DNA of 64,000 nt, taken from the NCBI RefSeq assembly GCF_020723905.1, contig NZ_DYHZ01000006.1:1-64000 (forward strand), in the 5' to 3' direction. How positions within the stretch are numbered: position 1 is the stretch's first letter; each line of letters opens with the position of its first letter. This stretch comes from Anaerolinea thermophila (lineage in GTDB: Bacteria; Chloroflexota; Anaerolineae; Anaerolineales; Anaerolineaceae). Both the position numbers and the translations under genes were made by a program. Below the pieces are notes generated by a model that saw nothing but the letters and a program-made list of their open reading frames with translations, ran no database searches and was not told where the DNA came from. Positions 59,827-64,000 of this stretch are shown here, one piece after another.

Positions 59827-60939
59827 ATGTGCGCACGCTATTCAACCTTACCGCTTAACCAGATTCTTCAGGGAGATTGCCGGGATATTCTTCCCGACCT
59901 TCCCGACCGGTCTGTTGATTTAATTTTTGCCGACCCACCCTACAATCTTCAACTCCAGCAAGATTTATATCGTCCTGATCGTTCGCGGGTGGAGGCTGTT
60001 AATGATGCCTGGGATCAGTTCTCCAGTTTTTCAGAATACGACGAATTTTCACAGGCATGGCTGAAGGAATGCCGGCGTGTTCTTAAAGATGACGGGGCTC
60101 TGTGGGTGATCGGTACATACCACAATATTTTTCGCATTGGCACTATTTTACAGGATTTAGGCTTCTGGATTTTGAATGATGTAATCTGGATTAAAACCAA
60201 CCCTATGCCCAATTTCAGAGGTGTGCGATTCACCAACGCACATGAAACGTTGATCTGGGCAGTGAAATCCAGAGATGCCAATTACATCTTTAATCATCAC
60301 GCCATGAAAGCCCTGAATGATGATCTGCAAATGCGCTCTGACTGGTATATTCCGATTTGCTCCGGTCCCGAGAGAATCCGGATCAATGGAAAGAAAATCC
60401 ATTCCACCCAGAAACCCGAAGCCCTGTTGTACCGAATCATCCTTGCAACCACCCGTCCCGGCGATGTAATTCTTGATCCGTTTTTTGGCACAGGCACAAC
60501 CGGAGCCGTTGCTCAACGCCTGGGCAGGAACTGGATTGGGATTGAGCAGGAATTGCAGTACATTCAAGCAGCCCGGGAAAGAATCGCCCGGGTAAATCCA
60601 GCCCCAGCAGATGCTCTTTCTTTACCCGTACGCTCCCGGAAAAGCCGTCTTCCCTTTGGAACGCTGGTAGAGCATCATCTGATTAAACCCGGACAGATTC
60701 TTTATTTTGACCGAAATCCGGATATCCGAGCCATGGTTTTATCCAACGGACATCTTTCAGTAGATGGTTGGAGCGGATCCATTCATATGGCTGCAGAAAA
60801 AATTTGCGGGCGACCAACCAACGGCTGGGAAAGGTGGTACTTCCTCGACGAGCATGGTAACTTTCAACCTGTTGCTGTTTTGAAACAGAAATTTCTTTCC
60901 GGTATTTCAAAAGAAGATGACCTGAAGGAAAACCTCTAA
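59827..60939 (+). CDS. CcrM-like DNA N6-adenine methyltransferase (predicted GANTC)
   Basis: A 370-residue beta-class methyltransferase. DPPYNLQL (36-43) is the catalytic motif IV, and DPFFGTGTTG near 220 is the SAM-binding motif I. The order and the long matches DGALWVIGTYHNIFR and FRGVRFTNAHETLIWA closely follow alphaproteobacterial CcrM/HinfI-type enzymes. The C-terminal region (about 285-350, GTLVEHHLIKPGQIL) matches the RAMA domain. No restriction gene is adjacent, so it looks like an orphan methyltransferase. The start at 59827 is chosen; ATG at 59791 is possible. It shares one base with the HAD gene. Confidence 0.93.
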   Translation: MCARYSTLPLNQILQGDCRDILPDLPDRSVDLIFADPPYNLQLQQDLYRPDRSRVEAVNDAWDQFSSFSEYDEFSQAWLKECRRVLKDDGALWVIGTYHNIFRIGTILQDLGFWILNDVIWIKTNPMPNFRGVRFTNAHETLIWAVKSRDANYIFNHHAMKALNDDLQMRSDWYIPICSGPERIRINGKKIHSTQKPEALLYRIILATTRPGDVILDPFFGTGTTGAVAQRLGRNWIGIEQELQYIQAARERIARVNPAPADALSLPVRSRKSRLPFGTLVEHHLIKPGQILYFDRNPDIRAMVLSNGHLSVDGWSGSIHMAAEKICGRPTNGWERWYFLDEHGNFQPVAVLKQKFLSGISKEDDLKENL

Positions 60940-61622
60940 TGGCTCTCGACATTTCTCGCATTCAAGCCATTTGCTTTGATATTGATGGAACGCTCGGTGA
61001 TTCGGATGACCAGTGGGTAGAAATGATCTATCATCGGATAACCTTCCTGAAAGGCTGGTTTGGAGAAGAACGATTGCACCAGCTGGCACGCTGGATCGTC
61101 ATGGAAATCGAATCCCCGGGGAACCTGCTCTACAATTTTCTGGATCGACTTCACCTCGACGATGAAGCCTCAAGGTTGTTTAATTTTTTAGCACGCACAT
61201 TCCATTCTCCTTCCCCAAAATTCAAGTTGATTCCAGGGGTAGATCGAGCCCTGCATTTGCTGGCACGCCATTATCCTCTCGCCATTGTCAGTGCCAGAGA
61301 TGAACGCGCAACGCAGAGTTTCCTTCAGCAAGCCGGGCTTGAGACTATCTTTCAGGTGGTGGTTTCTGCGCATACCTGCACGTACACCAAACCTTTTCCA
61401 GAACCTGTTCTTTGGGCGGCAGAGAACCTGCACATTCCTCCATCTGCCTGTTTGATGGTGGGAGATACTCCTGTAGATATTCATGCTGGAAAGAAAGCCG
61501 GCGCTCAAACTGTGGGAGTCCTGTGTGGGTTCGGAACGGAAAAAGAACTGCTCCGTGCTGGAGCGGATTTGATTCTTCAGACCACCTCAGCATTGCCGGA
61601 AATCCTCTTAAGGGAGACATAA
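60939..61622 (+). CDS. HAD-superfamily phosphatase
   Basis: A 227-residue HAD-IA hydrolase with motif I FDIDGTLGDSDD near 14, motif II IVSAR near 110, motif III Lys in TKPFPEP and motif IV MVGDTPVDI. Phosphoglycolate phosphatase/pyrophosphatase-like members look similar and the substrate is not known. Its ATG overlaps the stop of the methyltransferase gene by one base, which indicates translational coupling, although no functional link is known. Confidence 0.87.
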   Translation: MALDISRIQAICFDIDGTLGDSDDQWVEMIYHRITFLKGWFGEERLHQLARWIVMEIESPGNLLYNFLDRLHLDDEASRLFNFLARTFHSPSPKFKLIPGVDRALHLLARHYPLAIVSARDERATQSFLQQAGLETIFQVVVSAHTCTYTKPFPEPVLWAAENLHIPPSACLMVGDTPVDIHAGKKAGAQTVGVLCGFGTEKELLRAGADLILQTTSALPEILLRET

Positions 61623-61721
61623 TTCCATACCAAATGGATTACAAATTCACTGAATAAATTGAAGAATTTCCAATAAACACTAGAATATAAATCAGGTGTT
61701 ATATCGTACCATCGGGGAAAT

Positions 61722-62879
61722 ATGAGCAATATAGATTTAGATAAGACTCGTGAACAACTGGTTACCGACCTCATTAAAGCCCGTGAGCATATTTCCCGTC
61801 TACAACGGCAACTGATCGATTACCAGAGCCGGGATATAGCCTATCCAGAGATGATGTTGCAGAGCATCCCGGACGGGATTCTTCTGTTTGACAAGGAGGG
61901 CTATCTGGCAGAAGTAAAGCCTTCTCAGGATCCCCTGCTCTCTACCCTGTTTCCGATAGAACATTTGATTGGTCATCAATATACTGAATTTTTTCCTGAC
62001 GATCTGACCGAAAAGTTCTCCGACGCTGTATCTCAGGCAAGAAAAAAGCCCCAAACCCTCCAGACATTTCTGTATGAAGCGCAATCGCCTGATGGAGTAA
62101 AAGTCAGTGTTGAATTCTGGGTCAAGGTTTTCCCTGGTGGGAGTGTGGCATGTTCTTTTCGTCCCTCCCAGACCGAAAGTCAAGCCCCTGAGCAAGATGT
62201 TCACCGGCAAAATGTCTTCTACCATAACCTCATTGAAATTACCCGTCAACTTTTAGAAAATGCATCGCCATCTCGCTTCTGGCAGATCCTCACCGAATTA
62301 ATTCATCAGCACATGGGATTGTACCTGACTCGAACTTACCTCTACCAGTCGGATAGTGAATCTCTTTCTCTTATCGCGGGTACCGGAGACGTAACCATCT
62401 CGAGTCAGAGCACCCACCTGACCTTTTCCACCACCAGCCGTTATCCAGCCGTTCGAGCATTTAAACAAAATCAGGTTGTCCTGATAACTAACCCGGCTGC
62501 AGAAACCGGTATCCCCCCTAATATCCTTTTGCCGGGTATTCAATTCCTTCTGGAAATTCCTATTGAAGGGGTAGGAGTCCTGGAACTTGCATCTGAGAAA
62601 AGCCAGGCATTTGACAGGGATGAACAATTGATGCTTTCCTCTCTTGCACAAATGGTCCGAATGATATGGAAAGTTCTTATAGAAAAAGATGCTTTAGAAA
62701 AGCAAAAAGAACTGTTTTTCCTGGAAAAAGAAATCAAAGAGCGCATTCAACAAACGAAAACCATTGACGAAGCCTTGCAGGTGACCTTACAGGAACTGAG
62801 TAACGCCCTGGGATTTGAGCGCGCAGAAATCCGCTTAAATATCAACCCGGACAGAAAGGCAGCCTCTGGAAATGAATGA
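61722..62879 (+). CDS. PAS/GAF-domain signalling protein
   Basis: A 385-residue soluble protein. A coiled N terminus (1-40) leads into a PAS domain (about 42-150, MMLQSIPDGILLFDKEGYLAEV), then a GAF domain (about 165-325, with FLLEIPIEGVGVLELASEKSQAF), then a coiled coil and the start of another GAF-like helix (about 350-385). There is no kinase, cyclase or output domain, so the next gene may carry it. The gene overlaps the following sensor-like gene by eight bases. GGGGA precedes the ATG. Confidence 0.8.
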   Translation: MSNIDLDKTREQLVTDLIKAREHISRLQRQLIDYQSRDIAYPEMMLQSIPDGILLFDKEGYLAEVKPSQDPLLSTLFPIEHLIGHQYTEFFPDDLTEKFSDAVSQARKKPQTLQTFLYEAQSPDGVKVSVEFWVKVFPGGSVACSFRPSQTESQAPEQDVHRQNVFYHNLIEITRQLLENASPSRFWQILTELIHQHMGLYLTRTYLYQSDSESLSLIAGTGDVTISSQSTHLTFSTTSRYPAVRAFKQNQVVLITNPAAETGIPPNILLPGIQFLLEIPIEGVGVLELASEKSQAFDRDEQLMLSSLAQMVRMIWKVLIEKDALEKQKELFFLEKEIKERIQQTKTIDEALQVTLQELSNALGFERAEIRLNINPDRKAASGNE

Positions 62880-64000
62880 GGGTATTTCCTCCCGGCTCGA
62901 AGAGCGGTTGAAACGCCTGCTGGACGAGATAGACATTCCTCCACCTGTTCCAGAAAAGTCGGCTTCCGCTGGAACCATTCCCACACCTGAACCCTTCCCG
63001 CAGGAAATCGTTCGAACCTTTTACCCGGGTTTAAACCTCCTCATTCATTCTGAAATGCCTAAAACTTCCACGTTGCCTGCGGTTTCTATTCCTATTGCCA
63101 CTGAAGATCTTTACATCGGTAAAATTACCCTCTATAAAACGGATAAGCCCCTTCAGGAACACGAAAAGACCCTGATTGAAACGGTTCTCAAGATTCTGGC
63201 TTCTCATCTGGGAAAACTTGTCCGACAACCTGAAATGCTCAATGTGTCTGTCAGCACAAAGCAGGGAGAAAAACGCCCTTTTCCCAAGAGCATTATTGAG
63301 GAACGCGGGTATTCTTTCTGGAATCATGAAATTGCTCCCCTTTTATCTTCCATTCCTTCCACTCTAGACCCTCTTCTGACCTCCTTAGAATATCAGGATG
63401 ATCTGGCTGGACAAATCCATCTCAGTCTGCAAGGCATTCCGGACACACAAGAGCATGGTGAATTTTTGAGAGGGGTTTTAAGTACCCTGCAAGAGCATCT
63501 GATAAGTCTTTCTTATCAACAATTCTCCAAAAATCTTCTGGAACAACAACTGTCCTGGGAAAATGCATTAGAGAAAATTCTCCATGCCCGCTCCCCTGCG
63601 GATGTTCTTACTGTATTTTGCGAAATAATTTCCTCTACCGCAAAAGCGTATCTTCTACATTACATCGAGTCTTCCGGCTTCTTCGAAATCTCATCCCAGT
63701 GGAGTTCTCGACCTCAGTCTACATCAGGACTCAGACAAATTGTTGCTGACCCCATCCTTCAGGTAATTACCCATCCTGAAAAAATCCTGCAAATTTCATC
63801 AAATACTGAGACTCCCGGGGCATTAAGAGAATTGAAAAACTTTCTCAGCCCTGAAGAGCATTTGCTCGTCATTCCACTGATTTCAGGAGAAACGCCAGAG
63901 GGTTGCATTCTGCTAATGTCAACACAAAAACCAGTTATCTGTGAAGAAGACGAAAGAAAACTCCTTCACCTTGCCGGGGTGGCTTCGCTGGTATTACACC
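62872..64000 (+). CDS. GAF-domain protein, 3' end beyond the window
   Basis: An open frame of 376 codons from the ATG at 62872 to the right edge with no stop. It contains at least two GAF-like repeats: residues about 45-115 (AVSIPIATEDLYIGKITLYKT) and about 230-376 (ILHARSPADVLTVFCEIISS, then LVIPLISGETPEGCILLMST). No output domain is reached; a kinase, phosphatase or cyclase may lie beyond the edge. It overlaps the PAS/GAF gene by eight bases, so the two are co-translated and probably form one signalling unit. Confidence 0.8.
   Translation, partial: MNEGISSRLEERLKRLLDEIDIPPPVPEKSASAGTIPTPEPFPQEIVRTFYPGLNLLIHSEMPKTSTLPAVSIPIATEDLYIGKITLYKTDKPLQEHEKTLIETVLKILASHLGKLVRQPEMLNVSVSTKQGEKRPFPKSIIEERGYSFWNHEIAPLLSSIPSTLDPLLTSLEYQDDLAGQIHLSLQGIPDTQEHGEFLRGVLSTLQEHLISLSYQQFSKNLLEQQLSWENALEKILHARSPADVLTVFCEIISSTAKAYLLHYIESSGFFEISSQWSSRPQSTSGLRQIVADPILQVITHPEKILQISSNTETPGALRELKNFLSPEEHLLVIPLISGETPEGCILLMSTQKPVICEEDERKLLHLAGVASLVLH

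Overview
The window looks like chromosomal DNA of a Chloroflexota bacterium, most likely class Anaerolineae (inference). The evidence is a complete System I cytochrome c maturation (Ccm) locus mixed with a multidomain dihaem lipoprotein, many secreted proteins with Thr/Pro-rich linkers, TadE/TadG-like surface proteins, DUF4012 and DUF2723 membrane proteins, and dnaA without dnaN beside it. Base composition is uneven: hand counts of single 60-base lines give 22/60 G+C at 10501, 30/60 at 17101 and 37/60 at 29041. I found no rRNA, IS element, prophage or CRISPR array.

Layout. 1-524 (minus): a promoter, then tRNA-Thr(TGT), tRNA-Tyr and tRNA-Thr(GGT), leading into the first 18 codons of tuf, cut by the left edge. 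703-3414 (plus): metallo-hydrolase, small unknown protein, mutY with an intact Nudix box, and pcm. 3461-6605 (minus): dnaA then RNase J. 7047-9489 (minus): a 42-residue membrane protein, a flippase-like protein and an FAD enzyme. 9616-18193: an accessory block of two convergent operons. The plus operon encodes a radical SAM activase-like protein, a coiled-coil protein and a double AAA+ ATPase. The minus operon encodes two SPFH-like membrane proteins and a TPR protein. 18261-24084: alpha/beta hydrolase, HD protein, a Pro/Thr/Ser-rich membrane protein, and an operon-like run lepB-deoC-zinc finger, then tpiA and a membrane HExxH protein. 24074-32596: a PP2C-like/propeller membrane protein divergent from three TadE/TadG-type surface proteins. 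32621-37461: CPBP protein, sensor kinase, response regulator and GNAT protein. 37474-47512: Ccm locus with an M28 peptidase inserted on the other strand. 47534-53080: NusG paralogue, DUF4012 protein and a plus-strand set of secreted proteins. 53081-57170: glycan/lipid assembly genes, including a GT2/sugar-phosphate transferase fusion. 57189-64000: secreted protein, RNB nuclease, CcrM-type methyltransferase, HAD phosphatase and two sensor-like proteins, the last cut by the right edge.

How the genes work together. CcmA-H deliver haem to c-type cytochromes such as the lipoprotein encoded in the same operon. CcmE carries the cysteine haem-binding motif yet CcmH is present. Flippase-like proteins, the GT2/PGT fusion, DUF2723 and DUF4012 point to envelope glycan or glycolipid assembly. 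The best candidate for an undescribed system is the 9.6-18.1 kb block: its six genes are tightly packed in two convergent operons and combine radical SAM, AAA+, coiled-coil, SPFH and TPR parts. Its function cannot be read from sequence alone.
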